NCBI GenBank assembly: GCA_964570785.1
Contig: CAZMZG010000031.1
Location: 1-19,398 of the forward strand
Origin: Thermatribacter sp964570785
Lineage (GTDB): Bacteria; Atribacterota; Atribacteria; Atribacterales; Thermatribacteraceae
DNA: 19,398 nucleotides
Direction: 5' to 3'
The position numbers and the translations under genes are program-made. Shown in pieces: positions 5,979 through 14,617 of the stretch (positions are counted from its first letter, which is position 1; each line of letters starts with the position of its first letter). The notes under the pieces were generated by a model that worked only from the letters and a program-made list of their open reading frames with translations, was not told where the DNA came from and searched no databases.

Positions 5979-7327
5979 ATTTTTTCAAGCACCGCTTTCT
6001 CTATCTTGGGAAATTTTAAAAGAAAACGGTGAACGAGTTCCCGGAGGTTCTCGGGTGAAGTGGTTTCAAAACGTAGAGTATAAACTGGTTCGGTTACTGA
6101 ATTACGCAGCATTGCCCAGCCATCAGGCCACAGGACTTTTACTCCATCAATGGTAATTAATTCAGCTTCTGAGGAAGAAACCGTTTCCAGAACTTTTTCT
6201 ACCAGATGTTCTTCAAGGTTTCTGGGTATTCGTATATCTGGCGTGACATGGGGTTCAGGATACGAGGCGATGATTTCGGAAAGCGGTGCTTCTTGTTTTG
6301 AGAGCAGGGTACTGAAAAGGGCCGCGGCGTAAAGACCATCGTCTCTCCCAAGATTTCCAAAAAAGTAATGGCCACTGATCTCACCACCCATGAAAGCCTC
6401 TTCTTCTATCAGTCTCCTTTTGATGTAAGCGTGGCCTGAGCGCTCGGGAAGAGGATGACAGTTCTTTTTTTTGAGTTCCTGAGGAACTATGTTGGAGCAC
6501 TTCAGGTCGTAAACGAAAGCGCTTCCTGGGGGAACAAAGTTATGTATAAAGAAAATCATGCTGTGCTCAGCCTGCACAAACTTCCCTTTTTCGTCAACAA
6601 AAACTACTCTATCGCCATCGCCGTCAAAAGCGAGCCCCAGGTCTGCCTTGTGGTCACGCACCATTTCGGAAAGCTTTTTCAGGTTTTGCGGCAGAGCAGG
6701 ATTAGGCGAACGATTGGGGAAAGCACCATTTCGATCGCAAAAGAGCTCAACTATCCGATGCCCAAACCTCTGGAGAAATCTGGTTGCGATTCCAGAATAA
6801 CAACCATTTCCACAGTCAACAACCATTTTCAGGGATCTGGCTGGCGAGGAAAGTTTTTCTAAAAGGTAGGAAAAATATAGCTTTTCCCAGTCTTCATTTA
6901 TAGTTAGTAATTTGCCCTCGGTTCTTTCAGGGCTCTTTTCCTCTGCGACCAGCTTCGCAATTTTTTGAATATCTTCAGGACGAGGTGGCATTTTCCCAAG
7001 GGCGAGTTTTATTCCATTATACTGAGGGGGATTGTGCGAAGCAGTTACCATCAGACCTCCAGAAGCAGCGGTAGTTTCCACAATGAAGTAAAAGAGTGGA
7101 GTGGGAACTATTCCCACATCGATAACCCTCAAACCGCCTGCAATCAAACCTTCTATGAGAGCCTTTTTCAAAAAGGGTGTACTCGAGCGTACGTCTCCGC
7201 CTACCACTATCACACTTTGAGATTCAAAGAAAGAAGCAAAAGCTTCACCTATTCTGCAGGCCATATTTTCATTGATTTCCTCGGGATAAACACCTCTGAT
7301 ATCGCAGTCTTTAAATATGCTACTCAT
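5966..7327 (-). CDS. phosphomannomutase/phosphoglucomutase (alpha-D-phosphohexomutase)
   Basis: A 453-aa enzyme that moves phosphate between C6 and C1 of hexoses, feeding nucleotide-sugar synthesis. All four active-site elements are visible: the phosphoserine Ser97 in TASHNPPQYNG, the Mg2+ loop DGDGDR at 235-240, the sugar-specificity loop GGEISGHYFF at 314-323, and a C-terminal phosphate-binding region near RNSVTEPVYTLRFE. GEISGHYFF is the version found in PMM/PGM enzymes of ManB/AlgC type, which accept mannose or glucose phosphate. The ATG overlaps the end of the upstream SDR gene by 8 nt (coupled). The 3' end overlaps the convergent lipoprotein gene by 13 nt. Length and motifs are complete. 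Confidence 0.93.
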   Translation of the reverse strand: MSSIFKDCDIRGVYPEEINENMACRIGEAFASFFESQSVIVVGGDVRSSTPFLKKALIEGLIAGGLRVIDVGIVPTPLFYFIVETTAASGGLMVTASHNPPQYNGIKLALGKMPPRPEDIQKIAKLVAEEKSPERTEGKLLTINEDWEKLYFSYLLEKLSSPARSLKMVVDCGNGCYSGIATRFLQRFGHRIVELFCDRNGAFPNRSPNPALPQNLKKLSEMVRDHKADLGLAFDGDGDRVVFVDEKGKFVQAEHSMIFFIHNFVPPGSAFVYDLKCSNIVPQELKKKNCHPLPERSGHAYIKRRLIEEEAFMGGEISGHYFFGNLGRDDGLYAAALFSTLLSKQEAPLSEIIASYPEPHVTPDIRIPRNLEEHLVEKVLETVSSSEAELITIDGVKVLWPDGWAMLRNSVTEPVYTLRFETTSPENLRELVHRFLLKFPKIEKAVLEKIYST

Positions 7328-8291
7328 CGTTTTTGACCTTCAACACTCCCTGTTGTAAAAGATAATTGGTGGCGTCAATTATAGCTCGCTCTGGAGAGTA
7401 AACTGGCTGGAAACTTAAAAGCTCTCTTGCTTTTTCTATCGACATACAGCAACCCTGACGCACGTGATGGTAGGCTTCTTTGGGGAAACCAAACTGTTCT
7501 GCATAGTCTTCCAGCTGAATGCATTTGAAACGCAACTCTCTACCAAAAAGCGAAGCAAAAAATACACCCATTCCATAAAAAGTCATAGCATGCGAAGCTC
7601 CACAATTAAAGCTTTCACCAGTAGCTTTTTTTCGGTGTTTCAAGGCTTTTACAAATAGTTGAGCAACATCAAAAGGATGAACGTGATGCAGGGTCGAAAA
7701 GCCTCCGTCAAGCAAAAAGATTTCTTCACCATCAATGATTTTTTGTAATGTCTCAGGGTTATGGTCACCAAAAGGCGTAACGAAGGTTTTGCCGGCACCG
7801 GTAATGTGACCAGGGTGTATCAGGACCACGGGAAACTTCCCAGCGTGACAGGCCTGCAGCAGTCTCTCCTCTATCAGCACTTTTTTACGAGCATAATCGT
7901 TGAGGGGATTGCGGGGATGGTTTTCTTCAACAGGCACTTTTTGAACAGGTCCATAGACCCAGGCTGTACCACAGGAAAGAAGCAGGGTATCAGTTCCCGA
8001 AAGGAGGTCAATGAGATAGTCAGCACTTCGAGGCTCAAAGCAAATCAAATCAATAATTGCTTCTGGTTCATGCTTTCTGATAATTTCTTGCAACTGACCA
8101 TCCTGTTCGTCACGGGCACGGTCAATGGTTTCAGTGTGAACCCTCGAGAAAAGAAAGTTCTGAGGGAAGGGCCTGGTTAATCCTCTGCTCAAAACAGCTA
8201 CTTCATAATCTTCACTTACAAGCATTGGTACCAGAAAGCTTCCTATATGGCCGGTGCCACCAATCACCAAAACTTTGCCCTTTTTAATCAT
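7320..8291 (-). CDS. NAD-dependent epimerase/dehydratase-like SDR protein
   Basis: A 323-aa extended-SDR enzyme. The Rossmann motif is GGTGHIG at 11-17. The SCGTAWVYG strand (106-114) is followed by the catalytic YxxxK pair Tyr133-Lys137 (YARKK), and a substrate region HPGHITGAGK comes after. It most resembles sugar-nucleotide epimerase/reductase relatives, a group with many uncharacterised members. It is transcribed with the phosphohexomutase, overlapping it by 8 nt, which suggests a role in making an activated sugar or surface glycan. The ATG is preceded by AGAGGA about 8 nt upstream and by a good promoter at 8327-8355. The exact substrate is unknown. Confidence 0.85.
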   Translation of the reverse strand: MIKKGKVLVIGGTGHIGSFLVPMLVSEDYEVAVLSRGLTRPFPQNFLFSRVHTETIDRARDEQDGQLQEIIRKHEPEAIIDLICFEPRSADYLIDLLSGTDTLLLSCGTAWVYGPVQKVPVEENHPRNPLNDYARKKVLIEERLLQACHAGKFPVVLIHPGHITGAGKTFVTPFGDHNPETLQKIIDGEEIFLLDGGFSTLHHVHPFDVAQLFVKALKHRKKATGESFNCGASHAMTFYGMGVFFASLFGRELRFKCIQLEDYAEQFGFPKEAYHHVRQGCCMSIEKARELLSFQPVYSPERAIIDATNYLLQQGVLKVKNDE

Positions 8292-8326
8292 CTTTTCAGT
8301 CCTCTACAAATGTTCGAGTTTTCTCT

Positions 8327-8355
8327 ATTATATAAAGCTCCAGCTTCTGATACAA
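8327..8355 (-). promoter_or_regulatory. sigma-70 promoter of the SDR-phosphomutase operon
   Basis: On the minus strand, TTGTAT (8355-8350) and TATAAT (8332-8327) are exactly 17 bp apart, giving a leader of about 30 nt before the SDR start. The 174-bp divergent region to the aldolase start shows no equally good promoter on the plus strand. Confidence 0.65.
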
Positions 8356-8465
8356 TGATTAGCGGAGCAACTTTTCTTGAGAAAGTCTTTGGTCATATTT
8401 GTGACGTATCGGCTTTTACGCTTTTAGCGAGGTACATCAAATTAGAGAAGGGGTGTTTTCGAAAA

Positions 8466-9419
8466 ATGCAACAGGAATGGAAGGAAATTCTAAAGGCGAC
8501 TTCAATTGACAAAATTATGGAAGTAGCCTATCAGGAACACATTCTGGTTCCCGCTTTCAATATTGCCCATCTCCCTATGGTGAAAACCATATTTGACGTT
8601 CTGAGAGGAACCCGTACTTTTGCTTTGCTGGAAGTATCTCGTCCTGACATTATGCGTTTCGGTGCTAAGAGCTTTAAAGCGGTTAAGGAAGAATATACCC
8701 GCTGGGAGGACCCTTCCTTAGCTCGTTTGCACCAGGACCATGTTCCCGTTATTGATGAGGAAGGAAATCCTGTAGACTGGAGAGAACTCATTCAGGAAGC
8801 ATTGCAGCTTGGTTATCATTCGGTAATGATTGATGGCTCTCGTCTGCCTTTTCAGGATAATATCAGAGTTACCCGTGAAGTGGTGTCCATGGCTCATCCC
8901 CAAGGAGTATGTGTGGAAGCTGAGCTTGGAGCGGTCCTGGGACACGAAAAAGGCCCTCTACCTCCTTACGAAGAGCTTTTTGCTTCAGGAAAAGGCTTTA
9001 CCTCTCCTGAGGAGGCAGAAAGGTTTGTTAAGGAAACAGGGGTGGACTGGCTTTCAGTAGCGGTAGGAAACATTCATGGTGCAATAAGTGGAGCTGCCAA
9101 AGACCAGAAGAAAGTAGAAGCACGTCTAAACATAGAGTGGCTAAAGGAAATAGCAACCCGTACACAAATACCTTTGGTTTTACATGGGGGTTCGGGTATC
9201 AGGAAGGAATATGTTCAGGAAGCTATTCACAATGGTATTACCAAAATCAACGTGGGAACGGAAATTCGCCAGGCCTACGAAAGAGGTCTGAAGGAGGGCG
9301 GTAGCATAGAGAGTGCTCAGAACATTTTGAAAGACAAACTTTTCGAACTTATAGAAGAATACTACGAGATAAAGGGTTCAGCTCTAAAACTGGCTGAAGC
9401 TCTCAAGGAGGTCTGTTAG
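8466..9419 (+). CDS. class II (zinc) aldolase of the fructose-bisphosphate/tagatose-bisphosphate aldolase family
   Basis: A 317-aa TIM-barrel aldolase that would split or join a ketose (bis)phosphate using a divalent metal. Visible residues are the catalytic Asp91 and metal ligand His92 in LHQDH, SVMIDGS (119-125), the acidic VEAELG (150-155), His204 in VGNIHGA, His240 in LHGGSG, and the phosphate-binding NVGTEIRQAY. Compared with standard enzymes (LHLDHG), there is an insert of about ten residues after LHQDH (VPVIDEEGNPVDW), and SIGTAHG is replaced by AVGNIHG. This suggests a subfamily with another substrate. The ATG at 8466 follows AGAAGGGGTG by about 11 nt; the open frame upstream is not coding. 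It is the first gene of an operon with the flavoenzyme 3 bp downstream. Confidence 0.85.
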   Translation: MQQEWKEILKATSIDKIMEVAYQEHILVPAFNIAHLPMVKTIFDVLRGTRTFALLEVSRPDIMRFGAKSFKAVKEEYTRWEDPSLARLHQDHVPVIDEEGNPVDWRELIQEALQLGYHSVMIDGSRLPFQDNIRVTREVVSMAHPQGVCVEAELGAVLGHEKGPLPPYEELFASGKGFTSPEEAERFVKETGVDWLSVAVGNIHGAISGAAKDQKKVEARLNIEWLKEIATRTQIPLVLHGGSGIRKEYVQEAIHNGITKINVGTEIRQAYERGLKEGGSIESAQNILKDKLFELIEEYYEIKGSALKLAEALKEVC

Positions 9420-9422
9420 AAA

Positions 9423-11366
9423 ATGGAATATCCTCATCTTTTCTCAACATTCATGATTAAAAAGGTGGAGCTCAGAAATCGTGTCGTGATGCCGCCTATG
9501 GCTACCAATTTGGGTAGTGCATTTGGAGAGGTAACTCCAGAGCTTATAGAATACTATCGCCTCAGAGCCGCTGGTGGGGTCGGACTCATTGTTATAGAAA
9601 ATGCTCAGGTGGATATGTATCAAGGGAGGAGCTTAACATCCCAAATAGCCGTAGATGATGATAAATTTTTAGCAGGACTAAGAGCCCTTGCTGAGGCAAT
9701 ACACGCTGAAGGAGCAAAAACGTTTCTGCAAATTCAACACGGTGGAAGACAGTGTACACCCTCAACAACTTCTGGTCTCCAGCCAGTAGCCCCATCTCCT
9801 ATTGCCTGTAAGTTCCTTGGTGTGGAGCCAAGAGAGTTAAGTACAGACGAAATTAAGTCTTTGATTAACAAATTTATTCAAGCTGCTTTGAGAGCGAAGC
9901 TAGCAGGCTTTGATGGGGTAGAGATTCATGCTGCACACGGCTACTTGATCAACGAATTTCTATCACCTTATACCAATAAGCGTTCCGATGAATATGGAGG
10001 AAGCTTCGAGAACAGATTACGCTTTCTTGACGAGATAATCGAAGGAATAAACCAGTTCGCCGGGGAAAACTTTGTAGTGGGGGTTCGCCTCGGCGTGGAT
10101 GAGTTCGTGCCAGGAGGAATTGACCTTGAACAGGGCAAAGCCATTGCCAAGCATCTCGAAGAGAAGGGGATCGATTACTTAAGCGTGAGCTGTGGAATAT
10201 ATGAATCGGTTAGCACCATTATAGAACCAGTAAATTATGAAGAGGGCTGGCGGGTTTATCTGACTGAAGCGATAAAGAAAGAAGTTTCTTTGCCCGTTGT
10301 AACGGCTGGAGTTATAAGACATCCCGAGTTTGCGGAAAAAATCCTTGCCGAAGGCAAAGCAGATTTAGTAGCCATAGGAAGAGGTTTGATAGCTGATCCA
10401 GAATGGCCCAACAAAGCTTTTCGAGGAGAAGAAGAGCACATAAATTATTGTATAAGCTGTAATGTGGGTTGCATAGGGGAACTTTTTGCAAACGGCAAGG
10501 TACACTGTGCAATAAACCCTTGGGCAGGAAGGGAGTTTTTGTGGGGTAAACAGCATATGACCACTTGCTCCAAGAAGGTGGTAGTTGTAGGCGGAGGCCC
10601 AGCCGGGATGGAAGCAGCAATGTTATGTGCTCAGCGGGGACATAAAGTCATCTTAATTGAAAAGGAAATGAAGCTGGGTGGACAACTTCTGCTTGCAGCT
10701 TCCGCACCAGGCAAAGATAAAGTTCTCTGGTTCCTTCAATATATGGAGAAAATGCTCCAAAAGTTTAAAGTCCGGGTAATTACTGGCGAAGAAGCTACCG
10801 CAGATAAAATTTTGGCCATGGAACCTGATGTGGTATTTGTTGCAACAGGTGGCGAACCTATAATGCCTGAATTTTCGCAACTCGACTTCACCATCAGTGC
10901 AACTGCCTGGGATATATTAAAGGGCAAGATCACGCCCTCGAATAAAGAAGTGGCAATTATAGGTGGGGGTATGGTAGGTTGTGAAACTGCACTGTATCTC
11001 TCGGAGCTGGATAACAAAGTATACCTTTTAGAGATGCTACCCCAGCTTGCCCAGGATGCAGAAATTATAACTCGCGTAGAGCTCCTGAAGGAACTAAGTG
11101 AAAGAGGTAACATAACCATTATGAGCAATACCAAATGTATAGATGTAATTGGAGAAAAGGTAATATATCTCTGTGAGGCTGATCCTCAAACCTCTGAATT
11201 ACATGTTGATTACTTAGTTTTTGCTCTGGGTACTCGACCACGACGAGAACTCTTTGAGGCTTTGAAAGAAAAAATTAATGAGATATATCTTATAGGTGAT
11301 GCAAAGAGTCCACGCAAAATTTATCACGCAGTTTTAGAAGCGGCGAATTTTGCACGCCAGGTATAG
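9423..11366 (+). CDS. old-yellow-enzyme/2,4-dienoyl-CoA reductase-type flavin-iron-sulfur oxidoreductase
   Basis: A 647-aa multidomain enzyme of the FadH/enoate-reductase/trimethylamine-dehydrogenase architecture. An FMN-binding TIM barrel covers about residues 1-335 (RNRVVMPPMATN; HAAHGYLINEFLSPYTNKR at 169-187). The [4Fe-4S] cluster cysteines are C343, C346, C350 and C362 (CxxC-x3-C-x11-C). An FAD/NAD(P)H module follows, with VVGGGPAGMEAA (388-399) and a second dinucleotide fold, AIIGGGMVGCETA. The end is the usual IYLIGDA...ANFARQV. It would reduce an activated C=C bond with NAD(P)H. The true substrate cannot be told. It starts 3 bp after the aldolase stop, with AAGGAGG 12 nt upstream inside that gene, so the two are co-translated. 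Confidence 0.9.
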   Translation: MEYPHLFSTFMIKKVELRNRVVMPPMATNLGSAFGEVTPELIEYYRLRAAGGVGLIVIENAQVDMYQGRSLTSQIAVDDDKFLAGLRALAEAIHAEGAKTFLQIQHGGRQCTPSTTSGLQPVAPSPIACKFLGVEPRELSTDEIKSLINKFIQAALRAKLAGFDGVEIHAAHGYLINEFLSPYTNKRSDEYGGSFENRLRFLDEIIEGINQFAGENFVVGVRLGVDEFVPGGIDLEQGKAIAKHLEEKGIDYLSVSCGIYESVSTIIEPVNYEEGWRVYLTEAIKKEVSLPVVTAGVIRHPEFAEKILAEGKADLVAIGRGLIADPEWPNKAFRGEEEHINYCISCNVGCIGELFANGKVHCAINPWAGREFLWGKQHMTTCSKKVVVVGGGPAGMEAAMLCAQRGHKVILIEKEMKLGGQLLLAASAPGKDKVLWFLQYMEKMLQKFKVRVITGEEATADKILAMEPDVVFVATGGEPIMPEFSQLDFTISATAWDILKGKITPSNKEVAIIGGGMVGCETALYLSELDNKVYLLEMLPQLAQDAEIITRVELLKELSERGNITIMSNTKCIDVIGEKVIYLCEADPQTSELHVDYLVFALGTRPRRELFEALKEKINEIYLIGDAKSPRKIYHAVLEAANFARQV

Positions 11367-11393
11367 GAACATCAGATCTAAGGTGTATGCATT

Positions 11394-11936
11394 GTGTTAG
11401 AAATTCTTGTGATCGCTTTTGGGCTGGGACTCGATGCTTTTTCGCTTTCTATGGTGTTTGGGATATGTCAAAAGGCATGTCCTCTGGGGGCGAAGCTGCG
11501 TCTCTCGCTTTCTTTCGGGGCATTCCAATTTGGAATGCCCATCCTGGGTTTCTTTGCCGGAACCACAGCCCTGCGCTATGTTTTCAGCTTTGACCACCTG
11601 GTGGCTTTTCTGATTCTGCTCCTTGTAGGTATCAAAATGTTTTGGGAAGGCTTGAAAAACAGACCTGAAAAAAATGTGGACTTCAGCAAAGGAATAGCTC
11701 TACTTTTAGCTTCTCTGGCTACCAGCATTGATGCGCTGGCAGTGGGATTTTCATTTGCATTTTTAGGGAATGCCATATATGCGCGTGCTCTGGTTATAGG
11801 AGTGGTATGCGCGTTGATGAGCTACATCGCGGTATCGCTGGGACACCGCTTTGGTAGAGCCCTCATACCCCATCCTGAACTTCTGGGTGGAGTAGCTATA
11901 ATAGCAGTGGGAATAAAGATTCTACTGGAAGGGTAA
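11394..11936 (+). CDS. mntP: manganese efflux pump MntP
   Basis: A 180-aa membrane protein with six helices in two repeats. Each half carries the family aspartate: Asp14 in GLGLDAFSLS and Asp113 in ATSIDALAVGFS, matching Asp16 and Asp118 of E. coli MntP by position. It exports Mn2+. The start is GTG with AAGGTG 8 nt upstream, 27 bp after the flavoenzyme gene. No room exists for a yybP-ykoY Mn2+ riboswitch, so it is probably transcribed with the aldolase and flavoenzyme. Whether that reflects a metal need of the aldolase is speculation. Confidence 0.9.
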   Translation: MLEILVIAFGLGLDAFSLSMVFGICQKACPLGAKLRLSLSFGAFQFGMPILGFFAGTTALRYVFSFDHLVAFLILLLVGIKMFWEGLKNRPEKNVDFSKGIALLLASLATSIDALAVGFSFAFLGNAIYARALVIGVVCALMSYIAVSLGHRFGRALIPHPELLGGVAIIAVGIKILLEG

Positions 11937-11974
11937 TGATTGTTGCCTTGGTAGTAACCTGGTTTGGTTTTTGT

Positions 11975-12012
11975 CACCCTTCTTTTCCACTCCGGAGTGG
12001 AAAAGAAGGGTG
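11975..12012. terminator. perfect 38-nt palindrome between convergent genes, likely bidirectional terminator hairpin
   Basis: Two exact 19-nt arms meet with no spacer (axis between 11993 and 11994). The left arm begins CACCCTTCTTTTCC and ends CACTCC. The palindrome lies between the ends of mntP and the methyltransferase. No U-run follows on either strand, so it is not a classical intrinsic terminator, although it would fold very strongly in both transcripts. Confidence 0.6.
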
Positions 12013-12030
12013 GTTGCGTTACATTCAGTT

Positions 12031-12921
12031 TTAAGTCCCTCTTGAGGAGGAATAGTCATCGATTGCTTTTCGGATAGCTTTTATATGCTCAGCCGTAGTT
12101 CCGCAACAACCTCCAATTATATTCACTGGCACTTTGATTAATTCCTGAGTTACCCGGGCAAAGTCCTGAGGGGTCTCGGTATACAAAATTTGGTTACCAT
12201 CAACCTGGGGTATTCCTGCGTTAGGTTTACAAGAAATAAAGCCCTGATAATGTTTGCGCAATTCCTTTACAAGGAAGCGCATTTCATAAATGCCGGTTCC
12301 ACAGTTGGAGCCGATAGCCACTATGGGTAAATTCCGCAAGGTAGAGGCTACCTTTTGAGGGGTTTCCCCCATCAGAGTGGTAAAGTTACCATTTCCCCGT
12401 CTTTGAAAGGTCAAACTGACTATGACCTCGGTTTTCAACTCCAGAGCCACTTCTGCAGCGATCAAGGCTTCCTGCAGAGAGGAAAAAGTTTCCAGGTGAA
12501 AAATTGCGACACTTTCCTCCCTTAGGATTTCCATCTGTTCCCTGAAGGTGTCTCTGGCCTTTTCTTCAGCCAGATCCCCAAAGGGTTCTAGAAACTCCCC
12601 CAGAGGCCCTATCGAGGCAGCCAGTAAAACATTCTTTCTAAGGGCTTCCTTTGCAATTTGCACCGCTCTCTGGTTTATAAGCCGTATCTTATCTTCAAGC
12701 CCATGTTTTTTAAGCTGCAAACGATTAGAGCCAAAGGTGTTAGTCTGAATCATATCTGATCCAGCTTCCACATAACTTATGTGTACTGCCAAAACTTCTT
12801 CAGGGTGCGAAATGTTCCACTCATCCGGTGGGTGCCCGGTTCCGAGACCCTTTTCCTGAAGGCGGGTACCCATTGCACCGTCGAAAACAACGATTCCTTT
12901 TTTTAACCTTTCACGCAGCAT
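12031..12921 (-). CDS. stand-alone homocysteine S-methyltransferase domain protein
   Basis: A 296-aa enzyme that transfers a methyl group to homocysteine or a similar thiol. The N-terminal signature VVFDGAMGTRLQ is followed by QTNTFGSN (59-66). The Zn2+ ligands are Cys207 (GSNCG) and Cys272-Cys273 (GGCCGTT). The protein matches the first domain of cobalamin-dependent MetH, or BHMT/MmuM-type enzymes, without the folate, B12 and reactivation domains. In anaerobes such single-domain proteins often work with separate corrinoid and methyltetrahydrofolate proteins; none of these is in the window. The ATG has AAGGAGG 5 nt upstream. It diverges from the FGGY kinase. Methyl donor unknown. Confidence 0.88.
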   Translation of the reverse strand: MLRERLKKGIVVFDGAMGTRLQEKGLGTGHPPDEWNISHPEEVLAVHISYVEAGSDMIQTNTFGSNRLQLKKHGLEDKIRLINQRAVQIAKEALRKNVLLAASIGPLGEFLEPFGDLAEEKARDTFREQMEILREESVAIFHLETFSSLQEALIAAEVALELKTEVIVSLTFQRRGNGNFTTLMGETPQKVASTLRNLPIVAIGSNCGTGIYEMRFLVKELRKHYQGFISCKPNAGIPQVDGNQILYTETPQDFARVTQELIKVPVNIIGGCCGTTAEHIKAIRKAIDDYSSSRGT

Positions 12922-12955
12922 ATGTTCCTCCTTTTACCTTAATATTTTTCAATAA

Positions 12956-12964
12956 TGATACAAT
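12956..12964 (+). promoter_or_regulatory. extended -10 promoter of the FGGY kinase
   Basis: TGATACAAT is an extended -10 element (TGn plus TACAAT) 34 bp before the kinase ATG. No convincing -35 is seen at 16-18 bp. Confidence 0.4.
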
Positions 12965-12998
12965 AAAAAGAAAAAATATCTTGAGGAGAGGTGTAAAG

Positions 12999-14540
12999 AT
13001 GTATCTTCTGGGAACAGACATTGGAACTCAAGGAACCAAAACAGTAATGGTTGATGAAAAGGGTAATTTTGTTACTGACGCTTTCCGTGAATACCAGGTG
13101 ATAACTCCCCGACCTTCCTGGGCAGAGCAATGGCCTGATGTATGGCTTGAGGCGGTAGTGGAAACCATTGCTGAGTGTGTAAAGAAATCAGGGGTTAAGC
13201 CACAAGAAATAGCTGGACTGGCTTTGAGCGGTCTCTACGGGGGTTCTGGAATACCAGTAGATGAGAAAGTGCAGCCTCTGTATCCCTGCCTCATCTGGAT
13301 GGACCGAAGAGCTCGCAAGGAAACCCAGTGGGTTAAAGATAATGTGCCTCTGGAAAAGATTTTTGGCGTAACTGGCAATTATGTGGATTCATACTATGGT
13401 TTTACTAAAATGATGTGGATACGTAACAACCTCCCTGAAATATGGAATAAAATCTACCAGTTTGTTACTCCTAAAGACTATGTCATACATCGTTTTACGG
13501 GAAATTTAATTACTGATTTTTCTTCGGCCGGCAACATTGGGGGAGTTTTTGATATTCACAAGCGTACCTGGTCAGACGAGATGTGTGAAATCCTGGATAT
13601 TCCCCGCAGGATGCTACCTGAAGTAATTCTTAAGTCTTCGGATGTAGCTGGAAAGCTCAACAAGGAATTCGCTCAGGCTATGGGACTTCTTGAGGGAACA
13701 CCAGTAGTAGCAGGTGGAGTTGATGCTCCGGTAGCTCAACTTTGTGCAGGAGTCCTTGAGCCGGGAGAACATGTTGCCATGGCAGGTACCTCCATGTGTT
13801 GGGGTACCGTCCACGGTGGAGAATATTTAACTCCAGGTTTGGTCAGTTTTCCGTATGTCGTTTACGATGATAAGCTCATCTATACTTTTGGTGGAAGCGC
13901 AACTTCTGGTGCGCTTGCTCGCTGGTTCAGAGATCAATTTGGTCGTTACGAAAAAGACGTGGAGAAAAATACCGGCATATCTGCCTACACCTTGCTTGAG
14001 TTGCAAGCAAAAGATATCGCTCCAGGCAGTTCAGGTATTCTGGTTTTGCCATACTTTATGGGCGAGCGTTCGCCTATCTGGGATCCCGATGCAAGAGGGA
14101 CCATTCTGGGTCTTTCTCTCTATCATAACCGTGCCCACGTTTATCGGGCTATGCTTGAGGCAGCTGCTTATTCACTACGTCACAATATGGAAGAGGCCCT
14201 TAAGACTGGAATGAAACTTAATCCCGAGTGCTGGATCGTGGGAGGTGTTGCTCGTTCCAGCTTCTGGGTGCAGATATTTGCCGACGTAACCGGGTTTAAC
14301 ATGAAGCGTCTTTCCAAAGACGTCGAAGCACCTTTCGGAGATGCCTTTCTTGCTGGTCTTGGCACGGGAGTAATCGATAAACCGGAAAGAATAAAGGATT
14401 GGGTAAGTTTCAGGCCAGTCATTGAAGTCGATCCTGAGCGCCACCAAACTTACACTCGTTACTATGAGTTATTTAAAGAGCTTTATCGGTCAACCCGGGA
14501 AGTGATGCAAAAACTGGCCGAACTTTCGGGCAGTGCTTGA
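12999..14540 (+). CDS. FGGY-family carbohydrate kinase (xylulokinase-like)
   Basis: A 513-aa sugar kinase with the full two-domain ASKHA fold. The N-terminal phosphate-1 loop is LLGTDIGTQGTK (3-14). LYGGSGIPVD and LIWMDRRA form the sugar side. YYGFTKMMW (132-140) is the first FGGY signature. The catalytic base is Asp242 in AGGVDAP, the adenosine-phosphate motif MAGTSMCWG is at 261-269, and GGVARSSFWVQIFADVTG forms the C-terminal second signature. It phosphorylates a pentulose or related polyol or sugar; xylulose is the nearest guess, but no isomerase is beside it. The ATG at 12999 follows GAGGAGAGG by 7 nt. The open frame further left lies in the methyltransferase and its promoter region. It ends at a strong terminator and is probably monocistronic. 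Confidence 0.88.
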   Translation: MYLLGTDIGTQGTKTVMVDEKGNFVTDAFREYQVITPRPSWAEQWPDVWLEAVVETIAECVKKSGVKPQEIAGLALSGLYGGSGIPVDEKVQPLYPCLIWMDRRARKETQWVKDNVPLEKIFGVTGNYVDSYYGFTKMMWIRNNLPEIWNKIYQFVTPKDYVIHRFTGNLITDFSSAGNIGGVFDIHKRTWSDEMCEILDIPRRMLPEVILKSSDVAGKLNKEFAQAMGLLEGTPVVAGGVDAPVAQLCAGVLEPGEHVAMAGTSMCWGTVHGGEYLTPGLVSFPYVVYDDKLIYTFGGSATSGALARWFRDQFGRYEKDVEKNTGISAYTLLELQAKDIAPGSSGILVLPYFMGERSPIWDPDARGTILGLSLYHNRAHVYRAMLEAAAYSLRHNMEEALKTGMKLNPECWIVGGVARSSFWVQIFADVTGFNMKRLSKDVEAPFGDAFLAGLGTGVIDKPERIKDWVSFRPVIEVDPERHQTYTRYYELFKELYRSTREVMQKLAELSGSA

Positions 14541-14561
14541 CTTGTGTGAAGAAAGCGAGCT

Positions 14562-14597
14562 AAAAGGTCTGTTGGGGAATCCCCAACAGACCTTTTT
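14562..14597 (+). terminator. Rho-independent terminator after the FGGY kinase
   Basis: A perfect 16-bp stem, AAAAGGTCTGTTGGGG (14562-14577) with CCCCAACAGACCTTTT (14581-14596), has a 3-nt loop AAT and ends in TTTTT. The A-run at the base makes it work on the other strand too. It lies between the kinase and the flavin reductase gene. Confidence 0.92.
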
Positions 14598-14617
14598 AAA
14601 AGGAGAAGCAAATCAAG

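Noticed and set aside
6455..6862. Plus-strand open frames of 60-135 codons within the phosphomutase gene and similar ones elsewhere
   Set aside because: They are antisense shadows of well-supported genes, without ribosome sites or recognisable protein features.
8247..8465. N-terminal extension of the aldolase
   Set aside because: It runs antisense through the SDR start and its promoter and has no family similarity. The ATG at 8466 matches the usual N-terminus.
11367..11393. Mn2+ (yybP-ykoY) riboswitch before mntP
   Set aside because: Only 27 bp separate mntP from the preceding gene, too little for the element, and none of its conserved loops is seen.
12828..12998. N-terminal extension of the FGGY kinase
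   Set aside because: The extra 57 codons lie inside the divergent methyltransferase gene and the promoter. The ATG at 12999 has an ideal ribosome site and begins the conserved LLGTDIG motif.
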